DNA from: Bradyrhizobium sp. CB2312
GTDB taxonomy: Bacteria > Pseudomonadota > Alphaproteobacteria > Rhizobiales > Xanthobacteraceae
Assembly (NCBI RefSeq): GCF_029714425.1
Contig: NZ_CP121668.1
Coordinates: 8,205,501 to 8,269,500 of the forward strand
Length of the DNA: 64,000 nucleotides
Reading direction: 5' to 3'
Shown: piece by piece, positions 16,942-26,792 of the stretch
Layout: every line of letters starts with the position of its first letter
Position numbering within the stretch: position 1 is the stretch's first letter
Program-made: the position numbers and the translations under genes
Notes under the pieces: generated by a model
Told to the model about the DNA's origin: nothing
The model's database searches: none
What the model saw: only the letters and a program-made list of their open reading frames with translations

Positions 16942-18123
16942 TCAGACTCCGGGGAGCTCGAGGATGCGCTTGGCTATGATATTGAGTTGCACTTCGGAGG
17001 TGCCACCTTCGATGGAATTGGCCTTGGTGCGGAGCCAAGCACGAACATTGGCGCCGCCGCGCGAGCGCTCGCTCTCCCACTCCAGCGCATCCGACCCACC
17101 GGCGTCCATCATCAGTTCGTGCCGCTGCTTGTTCAGCTCTGTCCCGAAGTACTTAATAACCGAGGCTTGGGCGGGGTGGGCCCGCTCGTGCTTCAATTCA
17201 TCCACAAAGCGCTCGGACACGGCACTAAACGCCTGCGCGCGGACCTCGAAGAGGGCGACGCGGGCCCGCAAAATCGGATCATCCAGCCGACCGTCGGGTT
17301 CGGTACCGGTCGTCCGCTTGGCCATCTCGCCGAGCTCTAACTGGCCGCTTCCTGAGCCAAAGCCAGAAATGCTCTCTCGTTCATGACCCAACAGGTATTT
17401 GGCGACGTCCCAGCCTTTATTTAAAGCACCGACCAGATTCTTCTTCGGCACCTTTACATTATCGAAAAATGTCTCGCAGAAGGGTGAGGCGCCGGAGATC
17501 AGCTTGATCGGCTTTGTCAACACGCCAGGCGTTTCCATGTCGAACAGCAGGAAGGAGATGCCGCTGTGCTTGCTCGAGGTGTCGGTCCGCACCAAGCAGA
17601 AGATCCAGTCGGCCTTGTCGGCGTCGCTGGTCCAGATCTTTTGACCGCTCACGAGGAAGTGGTCGCCTTTGTCTTCCGCCCGCGTGCTCAGCGAGGCGAG
17701 ATCGGAGCCTGCGCCTGGCTCGGAATAGCCTTGGCACCAGAGGATTTCGCCCCGGAGCAACTTCGGCAAGTGCTCCTGCTTCTGCTCCTCGGTGCCATAT
17801 TTCAGCAGTGTCGGACCGAGCGTGGAAAGGCCAAACGAACTCAATGGACTGCGGCAACCGAGCCGGCCCATCTCGTTTCGAAGTATTTTTGTTTCCTCGG
17901 GCGAGAGTCCACCGCCCCCGTATCGCTCAGGCCAGTCCGGCGCTGTCCAGCCTTTCGCGACCATGCGGTCCAACCAGAGTTTTTGGGCTGGCTCCTTGTA
18001 GACGGCGCGACGGCCGCCCCAAACGAGATCCTCCTCGGAACGAATCGGCAGGCGCATCTCCGCCGGACAGTTCGCCTCGAGCCAGGCGCGCGTCGTTTGG
18101 CGAAACGTCTCAAGATCGCTCAC
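16942..18123 (-). CDS. Acyl-CoA dehydrogenase, first of a pair
   Basis: A 393-residue acyl-CoA dehydrogenase with a full flavin signature GYSEPGAGSDLASLSTRA and then GQKIWTSDADKADW, and a C-terminal EGGTSEVQLNIIAKRIL that corresponds to the catalytic-loop region. Residues 60-75 (GWTAPDWPERYGGGGLSPEE) are typical of the FadE17/FadE34-like group. The start is GTG 18123. It is the first intact gene of the minus-strand cluster and is followed after 4 bp by the second dehydrogenase. Together with the CoA ligase and SDR it suggests breakdown of a bulky or branched acyl-CoA. I found no convincing promoter in the bases upstream. Confidence 0.87.
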   Translation of the reverse strand: MSDLETFRQTTRAWLEANCPAEMRLPIRSEEDLVWGGRRAVYKEPAQKLWLDRMVAKGWTAPDWPERYGGGGLSPEETKILRNEMGRLGCRSPLSSFGLSTLGPTLLKYGTEEQKQEHLPKLLRGEILWCQGYSEPGAGSDLASLSTRAEDKGDHFLVSGQKIWTSDADKADWIFCLVRTDTSSKHSGISFLLFDMETPGVLTKPIKLISGASPFCETFFDNVKVPKKNLVGALNKGWDVAKYLLGHERESISGFGSGSGQLELGEMAKRTTGTEPDGRLDDPILRARVALFEVRAQAFSAVSERFVDELKHERAHPAQASVIKYFGTELNKQRHELMMDAGGSDALEWESERSRGGANVRAWLRTKANSIEGGTSEVQLNIIAKRILELPGV

Positions 18124-19555
18124 GCCGTGAGCCTTTCCCGTTTAACCGCCTTCTTCTTGCGAAGCTCCGGCATTTTGCAGGCACTGCCCTCGGTGATCGT
18201 CGAGGGCCAGACAGTGCCGGCCCGGAACAACGAGTGTAGTGCAAGCCACAGCAATTCTTCAAAGCAACATCGGCGACGGAGGCGCGCTGCCTGGTGGCTT
18301 TCTCCAGGACTAGGTCGTCGCTCAACATCGAATGTTCTTTAGCCATTCTCAGCTTTCAAACACGCACTCGGTCTGGGCACGACGGCGTTTTGTGGGGCCG
18401 GATAAGTTTCAGGCTAACGCACCTCAAGCGAATAAAACCGCAAATTTCTCGGAACTCTACGCAGTTTTTCTGACGAAAGGCTCGTTTGGCGCGCTTCCTC
18501 GCGCAATTCGACTCAGACGTCAGATTTTGACTAAGGAATGCGCCCCGCGAGCGGCATGCCCTGATTAGATCGTGCAGTTCCGGAATCTGCGTATCCAGTC
18601 AGGCTGCCGCCGAGAGTCGGATCCCGCTTAGGCCGCCGCCTGCGTTGGCTTTGATGGTTCGTCCAAAGCCGGAAGCACGTGTCGCATAAGGCCTCCTTGT
18701 GTCAGTGCGACACGTGACCTTAAGAGCAGGGACTGCGTGCGAACCATGCCCCTGAGCTGTTGGTTGCCACAAGTCCTATCATCGTCTCTCAAGCAATCCG
18801 AGCGCCGGGCCAGGAGGCGAGAGCGAGGCACGTCCAAGGCCAGCTAGTTCATCAGATCTCGATATTTAGAAAGGTGTTTTCCAATGGTGGTATCGAGCCA
18901 AATTCCCCTGGTGGGAAGGCGATAGTAAGATTTGGCCCCCGCGAACGGCGAGTCGCGAGCCGGCGCCGACCTGCGATAGGAGGCGGGTCAGCGTCACGTC
19001 GATCACTTCATCTGGGTGGCCGGGCTGAGGCTAGCGCAGATCCATCCATAAATGCTGAACCGCGACGTCATGCCAGCGCTTCGGCCGTTCTGAGCTGCCG
19101 ACTGCAACTGGGACTTGAAGCAGCGCAGAGCAGGTCGCATAGGGTGGCTCGGCGCATCGCCTCCGTCGAATGGTTACTCGGGCTAATACAGACGGCGCGA
19201 CAAAGAGTATGCAATGTGCTGCGTATGAAACCTCCAGTCAGCTGGTGGATTCAACGCAGCGTGACCAAAGTGAGCTTGATGTCGGTGCCCAGCTTCGGGT
19301 TGAGCGCTCCCCATGCAAGCGGGAAAACTGCGTCGAATTGAACAGGAATGAAGGAACGCCGCGCCATCATCGTAAACCAAGAGGCAATCAGCATTAAATG
19401 AACGTATTGTTTTCGAGTTTGCAAAAGCCAGGGGGCTACAAAGGATGAGCAAGCCGAGCCGCTTGGTGCCAGTTCTCGATAACCGCATGGGATGATTTCC
19501 AAGTTGAGGCGAGCGCGACTTGAGGCGTCGAAATGACAAACCAATTAAGCACGAG
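18124..19555. other. Gene-poor stretch
   Basis: About 1.4 kb without a supportable gene. Short frames have no ribosome sites and no motifs I can name. The composition suggests old, mutated coding sequence rather than a designed regulatory region, but I cannot assign any of it. Confidence 0.4.
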
Positions 19556-19574
19556 AGCATTGTGCCCCTCGCTT

Positions 19575-19900
19575 CACGTATTCCGGTGCAGGGCGATCAG
19601 GCTCCCCCCACACCTGTGACAGTGGTTGATCGTCGCTCACTTGAGCGCAATACGCGACTTAGCATCGGCGCCGTGCTTCGCAGCCTGCCGCTATTCGCCG
19701 CATCACCAGAGAGCAACGCCGTGCCCGGCCCCGACATCTCGGACGAGGTGAACCGCGGAGGTTTCATGATCCTGAAGCGTCTCTCGTGTTGTGCCCTGCT
19801 GCAAAGTCTCGGCGGCACCAACGTCGCATTCGTGGCGGTTCACGGCGGTGCCCGTTTCAGGTCGGAAACGGCGCACACGTCATCTTCGCTGCTCATTGAA
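19575..19900 (+). pseudogene. TonB-dependent receptor plug domain, remnant (tentative)
   Basis: One frame reads GDQAPPTPVTVVDRRSLERN, then LSIGAVLRSLPLFAASPES, the pattern of a TonB-receptor plug (APTPVTVV, then a leucine-rich helix, then P-F). A later stretch LLQSLGGTNVAFVAVHGG resembles the LRGLG-TLVLVNGRR strand of the same domain. The barrel that should follow is absent, so this is at best a dead front part. Support is by pattern only. Confidence 0.35.
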
Positions 19901-20096
19901 CGTCATCTGGCAGGATCGAGACAGGCGCAAGGCTATCAAGAGCCACGGCGAGAAGAAGATCACAGCGTGATTGGACCCCTCGCTCGCGCAGCGGGCGGCC
20001 CTTACAGACAGCGTCCAAATCGAAGTGATGGCGATCGCACCCATAGAAGATAAGTCCCGAAATTCTTATCGGGTTCACATTTCCGGAGGAAATTTC

Positions 20097-20996
20097 ATGC
20101 CGATCTACTACCCCGACATACTGGAGCGTAAGACCAAACCCCGCACCTTCACCTATCGTGAAAAGGACGTGATGCTGTATGCGCTAGGGATTGGCATGGG
20201 CCGAAATCCTATGGACGAGCGCGAGCTGTCGTTCCTCGATGAGAAGAACCTCAAGGTCGTGCCGACGGCTGCGACTGTGCTGGCATGGGGCATGGGACGG
20301 CGCGCCGATCCCGTGCTGGACAAGAAGACGGGGCTCCGGACCAGCGAGCTGGATCTCCTGACGCTGGTACATGGAGAGCAGAAGGTGGAGCTACATAAGT
20401 CACTCCCATCGGTAGGGACGTTCACGACAACAACCCGCACGATCGGCGCCTACGACAAGGGCAAGAATAAGGGCGCGATTGTTGTCGAGGAAACAGTGTG
20501 GATCGATAAGGCGGGCGAGAAAGTCGTCACTCTCATCGGGACAACCTTCGCCCGTGGCGACGGCGGCTTCGGCGGACCGTCGAAGGGTGGACCGGAGCCG
20601 CACCCTGTGCCGACGCGCAAACCAGACCTGTCGATCCCATTCGAGACGCGGGTGGACCAAGCGCTACTCTATCGATTGAACGGCGACCTCAATCCGTTGC
20701 ATTCTGATCCCAATGTCGCCAAGCGGGCGGGATACCCCCGACCGATCCTGCATGGGCTGTGCACCTTCGGCATCACGTGCCGCGCTGTGCTGCAGGAGTA
20801 CTGCGATTACGATACCAGCAGGATCGTGAGCCATCAGGCGCGTTTCTCAGCGCCTGTGTTTCCCGGCGAGACCATCGTGGTCGATCTCTGGCAGGATGGG
20901 GACGTGATCTCGACTGAGGCCCGGGTATTGGAACGCGGCGTTAGGGTGATCAAGAACGGCAAGACCGTGCTGCGCGGTGTAGTGGGCCCCGAATGA
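20097..20996 (+). CDS. MaoC-like (R)-specific enoyl-CoA hydratase
   Basis: A 299-residue double-hotdog protein. The C-terminal half carries the hydratase-2 motif: LNGDLNPLHSDPNVAKRAGY followed by PRPILHGLC, with the Asp and His of D-x(4)-H that add water to a trans-2-enoyl-CoA, giving the (R)-3-hydroxyacyl-CoA. The N-terminal half is the usual non-catalytic hotdog (FTYREKDVMLYALGIGMG). The ATG at 20097 follows CCGGAGGAAATTTC, a very strong ribosome site; the frame is open upstream, but that part has no family similarity. It is flanked on both sides by debris. It could act after the acyl-CoA dehydrogenases of this window. Confidence 0.9.
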   Translation: MPIYYPDILERKTKPRTFTYREKDVMLYALGIGMGRNPMDERELSFLDEKNLKVVPTAATVLAWGMGRRADPVLDKKTGLRTSELDLLTLVHGEQKVELHKSLPSVGTFTTTTRTIGAYDKGKNKGAIVVEETVWIDKAGEKVVTLIGTTFARGDGGFGGPSKGGPEPHPVPTRKPDLSIPFETRVDQALLYRLNGDLNPLHSDPNVAKRAGYPRPILHGLCTFGITCRAVLQEYCDYDTSRIVSHQARFSAPVFPGETIVVDLWQDGDVISTEARVLERGVRVIKNGKTVLRGVVGPE

Positions 20997-21969
20997 TGCA
21001 CAGGTGCAGGACCATTGACGGCGACGATGTGGGCCGCTCAATATAATGGACGCCCCATCGTTGCGAGTCTGAGAAACAATTCGCCGAGCTGCCGAACCGC
21101 CCAATCAACTGGCGCCGCAACTCCATGCATACGCGAAAGAAATTGTGGAGGTCGCCACGCGCATGGGCGGCCGGGCACTCGCGATGTCTTGTGTGATCTA
21201 GCACACGTGAAACCGGCCCTGGTAAATGCCCATACCTTTCTGAAAGGAGGGGAGATCTCCAAACGCTGGACGGCACTATGCCGCGCTTATTTATACAATA
21301 CCGGATGAGGTCTGCGTGAACGTGGAGAATCGTAAGATGATTTCCGCGACGATCCGACATGTCATGCCGCTAGATCGTTCGGCTGGTCAGCCACGGGCGC
21401 GATGAAGAGATCGTTGAATGAGCACCCGACTGCGAGGGGGCTTTGGAGGAGACAATTAAGAATGTCAACACGTTGAGCGGGCGACTTGTCAGTAAGTGAG
21501 ATGGCGCCCATGGAGAACATTTCTATAACATGCACGGCGCAGACATCTGGGATGCTTCATCGCGGCGTTGCGATGATTGCAGCGTTTGCGTGTGGGGCGC
21601 CGTGACTTTTGCGCATGGTCAAATCGCATAGCCTGGCGTAGGAACGTTTTTGAGACCCACAACATCTTGCTGGGGCTCTGCAACGGGGTAGACTGGCGGT
21701 TTTAGCCATGCTGCTCGGTATCGCGATCGGCGTTGTCTTTGATCAAGCGGCTTTCGGGCAACCGTCCTCAATTGTGCGACGGCTATATAAGTGTGTTTTC
21801 CCGTGACTTGCCTTCGCTGCTGCAGTTGTTGCTGTGGTTCAACCTAGCCTGACATCGGCATTCCGGCTGGTTCGAGCGAACTGTCGATATCGGGACGTCT
21901 TTAGTGCGGCGCTGTTTGATAAATTAGGGAGCTTATTGAAGCGGTGCGTGCCGCCTGTTGTCTGTCGAT
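20997..21969. other. Gene-poor stretch
   Basis: Nearly 1 kb with only short unsupported frames. A fragment LAPQLHAYAKEIVEVATRMG near 21100 (plus strand) looks coding-like, but I cannot name a family. No RNA gene or repeat was recognised. Confidence 0.35.
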
Positions 21970-22600
21970 CAGGGGCAGTATGAGGCCAGCGCGATCGGCA
22001 TGCATCCTCTCCAGACGCTACGGCGAACTATTCGTCCCCACGCGATGCGAATGATACTGTGGCAGATCCGAGGAGCCTGTAATCCGCGGGAACGCGTGTG
22101 AACGAAATCGGCCGCCCGCGGCCGAGCGCCTGAGTGGGAAACGTTTCGCGCTCGGAGTTCAGGAAACCGTAAGCCGCAAGCATATCGTTGCGTGATGATG
22201 AAAGTCGCGCCAGCCGCGTCCCTCGAGGAGGCCGAGCCCGACCTCCTGCTTGAGTTTCCTGATAATCGCGTTCGATGCGCCTGCGCAATTAGCCGTCTCA
22301 ACGAGCGTTCGGAATGCCACGTCTTCGGTAATTTCGAGAGCCACTACTTGGCAGGCTGGTCCTCGCCTTACGGCCATTTGATCAGCAACAATTCATCCAA
22401 TCGGCGCGTGGTTTGCCAATAATCACGATTGGGACGAGAGGAGCAGACCGCGTTCGAACAGCGAGCGACTCTCAGGGGCGCTCTAAAATGGCAAATGGTG
22501 CGACTGCGCACGATCCCAATAATTTTCCGAAGCAGGGGCACGCCTTCGCATACAGGAATTTGCAACGATAGTCCTTGTGTTTCGCTGCTGCGGCTTTGGC
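21970..22600 (-). pseudogene. IS701-family transposase, decayed C-terminal part
   Basis: Several minus-strand frames align in order with the end of IS701-type transposases: RPNRDYW, then RLDELLLIKWP (usual EEWLLIEWPEGE), KLPKTWHSERSLRRL or, in the next frame, EDVAFRTLVETA, then QEVGLGLLEGRGWRDFHHHA (usual ELGLGHYEGRGWRGFHHHA), and AAYGFLNSERETFP. Stops and frame changes occur throughout, so it is dead. It differs from the two better-preserved IS701-type copies at 29887-31327 and 36055-37303 and is an older, independent insertion. Confidence 0.72.
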
Positions 22601-22639
22601 ACAACTGGTTGGTTCGTAGGTCCTTCACCTTACTGACGG

Positions 22640-24160
22640 ACCGGAGTTTCGCGAACGAACAGCAATCCGCTTTGGCCGAAAAAACCCGGGTACTCTGCTG
22701 GCGGCGCCGCGAACCGTAGCAGCACTCAGTCTATGGGGTGGAACGGGACCGACCATGCTGCGCGGGTGACAAAGCGTATTGGGCTCACAGCGGATGAACT
22801 ATGAGCTGCCCGGCGCCCACAGCCAGGCCCCATCGAGCGACCACACTTTCCGCAGGACCAAGGCTGGTGTTGATTGAAGGTAATCCGCTTGGGAACAAAC
22901 GATGTGTCTGGAGTCCGCTCAAGCGCGGAAGCTCGGCTTGGGCTGCGCCTTTACCTGCCGCGTTCAGAGCAAGATCGGGGCTTCGGCAGCGACCTCGTTC
23001 AATTCGTTCGGAGAATTCAGGTCTGCGGATGCTCTAGATAGCCCTATTTGATCTGGTAGCTGTTCAAGCGAGTATCCAGTGGTTTAGTTCGCTTGAGTAA
23101 GGGGATCGAGCTGCCCGTATAATTTGTAGAGTATGGCCATGTCGCCAACCGCTCGCTCAATCGGGGCACAGTGAGCGGCAGGTGTGGTAGAGCAGGGGCG
23201 AGAATGAAGAACAACAGCGGATTTCGCTTTCTGGACTGCTATCTGTCGGAACAGTTTCGTACCACCGACGCGTATCTCGATGCAACTGAGCCAACGGGTC
23301 TTACGTTTGCCTCAAGGGTCCAGAAACGAACGGGCCATTTTCTCGGGACAACCGGCTCCTTAGCAGCCGTCGTTGCCGCGACGTTTCGGTCGAGCGCATT
23401 CGGGAAGGCCTTCGGAAGTTCAGCGCGATATTTTTCGGAGGCAATGCTGCGCCCGCGCGGAGCCTGATCAATGCATAAACTCGAACACTTTCTGCGTCCG
23501 AAATCGATCGCCATTGTGGTGGGCAGCCGACCGCCCGGTCGCGCATCAAGTTGGGCTTGGGCGGCGAGAGTTGGCGCTCCCAACAGGGACGAAGTTGCTG
23601 GCCGCGAGGTTCACCGTTTAGTGGTTGAACTGTCGGCGGGCATCAAGCGGTACCTAAAATCGAGGTGGTCAAGATATTGCCCAAATGCGATGGCGACGAC
23701 GCGTTGTCGGCCGGCTTTCTTGAAACCGCAGGCCATGTCCGGCACATGTCGGCTAGCTGTGAATTCAACATGCTGGTGCGACTTTCCGTGTTCGGAGCGC
23801 TGCCTGCACACCGACCGGCTGCCGAACTCTCGAGCGCCGGGGCTCAAAACCGACGAGGCGCAGGCTGATCGTGTCCTCGCTGAGGAGAACATGCTGGAGG
23901 AATCTTCAACGGACATAACGGCGTGTACCATCATGTTCGGCACATCGGAAGCCATGAACGCAGCTCAAGCGTGGTGCGCAATCTCCTTGGCTGGGGCGAC
24001 GCCGTACAGATGCCACCGACGTGAAGATGAGGTTTGGCGATAGCACAGCTTTCCGAGGAGCACGCGCCGAAGATCATCAATGTTCCAGGTCGGCACCGGC
24101 ACGGATACACAGTCGGCTCAACCATCCACATAGAGATGTCCATCCACAGGAACGAAAATC
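22640..24160. other. Gene-poor stretch with a possible CoA-ligase start
   Basis: About 1.5 kb of debris. At 23471 a plus-strand frame begins MHKLEHFLRPKSIAIV, the usual opening of the CoA-binding domain of NDP-forming acyl-CoA synthetases (FFRPRSVAVVGAS), and decays at once. Nothing else was recognised, apart from a short dispersed repeat at 23039-23092. The last 100 bp hold the leader of the acyl-CoA dehydrogenase gene. Confidence 0.35.
23039..23092 (+). repeat. Short dispersed repeat, copy A
   Basis: A ~54-bp segment (core CTGGTAGCTGTTCAAGCGAG, then GTGGTTTAGTTCG) that is about 80% identical to 39786-39839 and less so to 60664-60707, all in the same orientation. Function unknown; see findings. 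Confidence 0.55.
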
Positions 24161-25333
24161 ATGCTCGACTTTTCACTCAGCGACGAACAGCAGATGATCC
24201 GGAACTCCGTCCGCGCGTTCATCGACAAAGAAATCATTCCGCTCGAGACGCAAGTTCTTCGCAACGAGCGCGAAGGCCGTCCTGGTCTCGAGCCGGGGCA
24301 GCTGCAACAACTACAACTGAAAGCGAAGCGTGCGGGCTTTTGGGGCTTTGCGACCCCGAAAGAGTACGGCGGAGCCGGACTCAGTGCAATCATGGACTCA
24401 CTCATCTGCATCGAAAGCGGGCGCACCTTCGTCCCATTCAATTTCGGCGGATACGCCGACAACATCCTATTCTCCGGCACGGAGAGCCAGAAGAAGGAAT
24501 ATCTTATCCCGGCGATCGAGGGCGAGCGGGTCAGCTGCTTTGCGATCACCGAGCCTGGCGCCGGCTCGGACGCTAGCGCAATTCGCACGCGTGCCGTGCG
24601 CGACGGCGACGACTGGATAATCAATGGCGAGAAGACCCTCATCACCGGCGGACACGAGGCCGACTTCGTGATAGTCTTCGCCGTCACCGATCCGAACAAA
24701 GGCGCCTCGGGCGGCATCACCTGCTTCCTCGTCGACCGCAAGATGGGCTGGCGGTCGGAACCAATCCCAACAATGAGCGAATGGAGCCCGGCATCACTCG
24801 TTTTCGAGGACGTTCGTGTCCCGAGCCGCAACATCCTCGGCGAACTGGGATGGGGCTTCAGGTTAGCGATGGAATGGATTGGCGCCGCTCGCTACGAGAC
24901 AGCCTCGGTGGCCGTTGGCGCATCGGAGCGCCTGCTCGAGATGGCGATCGAGTACTCGAAGAACCGAGTGTCCATGGGACACCCGATCGCAGAATACCAG
25001 GCCATCCAGTGGCAGATTGCCGATTCACATGTCGAGATCGAGGCGGCGAAGTACCTGGTCCTCCTCGCCGCATGGCAGGCGGAGAATGGACACGACGCTC
25101 GGCACACATCATCGATCGCGAAATTGATCGGTTCGATCACCGCTAACAAAGTGGTTGATCGGGTCATGCAGATCCACGGCGGGATAGGCTATACTAAGGA
25201 GCTGCCAATCGAGAGGTGGTACCGAAAACTACGAGTATACCGTATTGTTGACGGCAGTGACGAGATCCAGCGACGCATGATCGCGCGAAATCTTCTTAAG
25301 GGGCACGTCAAGCTCGGTGTGATTGGCGCCTAG
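24161..25333 (+). CDS. Acyl-CoA dehydrogenase
   Basis: A 390-residue acyl-CoA dehydrogenase. The N-terminal SLSDEQQMIRNSVRAFIDKE, the flavin signature FAITEPGAGSDASAIRTRA, NGEKTLITGGHEADF, RVSMGHPIAEYQAIQWQIAD and the end MQIHGGIGYTKELPIERWYR with IVDGSDEIQRRMIARNLL are all canonical, so it should be catalytically complete and feed ETF. The ATG follows CAGGAACG. It stands alone between debris, and the dead aldo/keto reductase downstream points the other way. It is more canonical than the pair at 15.8-18.1 kb and so is probably a homotetramer; the substrate is unknown. Confidence 0.9.
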   Translation: MLDFSLSDEQQMIRNSVRAFIDKEIIPLETQVLRNEREGRPGLEPGQLQQLQLKAKRAGFWGFATPKEYGGAGLSAIMDSLICIESGRTFVPFNFGGYADNILFSGTESQKKEYLIPAIEGERVSCFAITEPGAGSDASAIRTRAVRDGDDWIINGEKTLITGGHEADFVIVFAVTDPNKGASGGITCFLVDRKMGWRSEPIPTMSEWSPASLVFEDVRVPSRNILGELGWGFRLAMEWIGAARYETASVAVGASERLLEMAIEYSKNRVSMGHPIAEYQAIQWQIADSHVEIEAAKYLVLLAAWQAENGHDARHTSSIAKLIGSITANKVVDRVMQIHGGIGYTKELPIERWYRKLRVYRIVDGSDEIQRRMIARNLLKGHVKLGVIGA

Positions 25334-25379
25334 CCGGTCTTTAAAAAGGTCTTTGTGACGGCGATTCAGGCCGCAGGCC

Positions 25380-26025
25380 CGTAATCGGGCGGCCGCGAGG
25401 CGCCTCCTCAAAGGTGTCCGGCGCAGCAACCACGCGAGCGCACCTGCGCCGGCTCGCCCAAAGGCGTGGAACAATCGCGCCGAGTTGGCTCGAGGGATCC
25501 GCGCAAGGGGCAACAGGACAGCAAGCCCAGACCGGCGCGCGTACAGGTCTCGATCGCCGCTCATACTCGCAGTCGACATTGTTGTAGCGGTTTTGCACTG
25601 AAACGATGTAGGCTTGGCGCTGCGCCGCCGGGAGCTGCGCCGGGTTGAAGTTGGACATGCCGATGTGCCGGATCTTGCCGCCTCGCGTTGTAGTTTGACG
25701 AATGCTCCAAGCGGCTCGGCAAATGGCACTTTCGGATCAATGTGCTTGGGTCCTAGCCGCTTGAGGCCAGCCTCGCATGCCGCCGCGAGCCGATCAGGGC
25801 GGCAATCGACGCCCAAGATATCGGGGCCGGGCATGGCGCGTTCTCTTTGCACGCGCCCCTGACGTGGTACAGCGACTGCAGGTGGCCGGGCCCGAGCTGG
25901 CGCTGGATCCCCCGAGGGCGCGAGGTCCAGGCGGACGCCGGCCAAGCTCATGACGCTGATCCAGGGCATCGTCGGCATCTGTGTGAGCGACGCGCGCCGG
26001 AACGGATCAGGGGCCCGCCGCCACA
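25380..26025 (-). pseudogene. Aldo/keto reductase (AKR13-like), decayed
   Basis: Two minus-strand frames interleave to give an aldo/keto reductase: ACEAGLKRLGPKHIDPKVPF with EPLGAFVKLQREA (usual LRASCEASLKRLG, PFEEQIGALVELQREGK), then GMSNFNPAQL and YIVSVQNRYNNVD in the second frame, and GALAWLLRRTP back in the first. The front with the nucleotide-side catalytic residues is degraded, and several frameshifts are present. It is unrelated in detail to the intact reductase at 10824. Confidence 0.65.
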
Positions 26026-26039
26026 GCCTCAACTACTGT

Positions 26040-26519
26040 GAACAAGCACCGGCTGCAGGTCGAGGCAACCGACCAGGCAAAGGCCGGTCCGTCTTGCCCG
26101 AGTGAGGCGCGGGCCGTCCATCACACTGCGCGACGCCCCAGATGGTCCCGGTCAAATGGCAAGGAGCTGGACATGTGCGTTATGAGGGGCGGCCATCCGC
26201 CGCTCAGCACGATCTTGCCGTTTCGGACGCGCAGGGTAGGCGCTACCTCATCGGCAGAAACGGACATATGGTTTGACTGTCCGCTTGCTAGCTGAGGCAC
26301 TTTTCGGGCGCGCCGCGACTGCCCACCCACTTAGCGGCATTATGCCGAAAAAGGCGAGGTCCTTGGAAGAATCACAGCTTAAGCGGTGCATCACCGTACA
26401 AGCATGATACCGCACCTGGGGTTAATATCGAGCGCGTCAGCGATGACAAGCTCGGGCCAGAGGCGACCGCTATCACAGGAGGCTCCGCCTTCCAATGCGA
26501 GCGTATCCGATCCGCGATC
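26040..26519. other. Non-coding stretch upstream of the carnitine operon
   Basis: No supportable gene. A minus-strand reading around 26200-26280 (ADEVAPTLRVRNGKIVLSGG) is faintly like YCII-type proteins, but it is too short to call. Confidence 0.35.
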
Positions 26520-26523
26520 AGAA

Positions 26524-26539
26524 TGTCGGAAGTCCGACG
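26524..26539 (+). promoter_or_regulatory. Dyad, near match to a NifA-type upstream site
   Basis: TGT-N10-ACG with one mismatch to the enhancer consensus TGT-N10-ACA. The inside is a dyad, GTCGGA-AG-TCCGAC. It lies about 95 bp before the -24 element at 26620, a normal enhancer distance. It may be the site of NifA or of another sigma-54 activator. Confidence 0.35.
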
Positions 26540-26619
26540 ATCTGTAGCGTCACATCCCATCGCAAGCTACCTTCATGTGCTTTCTCTCATTATGCCGCCG
26601 GCGGCAGAGCTTATACGGG

Positions 26620-26635
26620 TGGCACGCCGATTGCT
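26620..26635 (+). promoter_or_regulatory. Sigma-54 (RpoN) -24/-12 promoter
   Basis: TGGCAC-GCCGA-TTGCT is an exact match to the consensus TGGCAC-N5-TTGCW. It lies ~158 bp upstream of the start of the dehydrocarnitine-cleavage gene and points toward it, with no other gene between. The leader would be about 145 bases. Confidence 0.65.
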
Positions 26636-26792
26636 CGTTCCTAGGAGCTCAGATGAGACCCGATCGATGATTCCAGTTGAATGCGCTGCTGTTCACGGTA
26701 CGGAATCGAGAAGCGGTGAGATCAATAGGTGAAACTTACGGCGCGTCTGGCTTGGCCTTGTGTCAAGCTTTGAGGGAGAGGAGAAGGTCAAG

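Noticed and set aside
19520..20053. 177-codon plus-strand frame as one gene
   Set aside because: No ribosome site and only a short TonB-plug-like part; the rest is not protein-like.
26121..26330. YCII-like minus-strand frame
   Set aside because: Similarity is limited to a few residues and the frame has no supported start.
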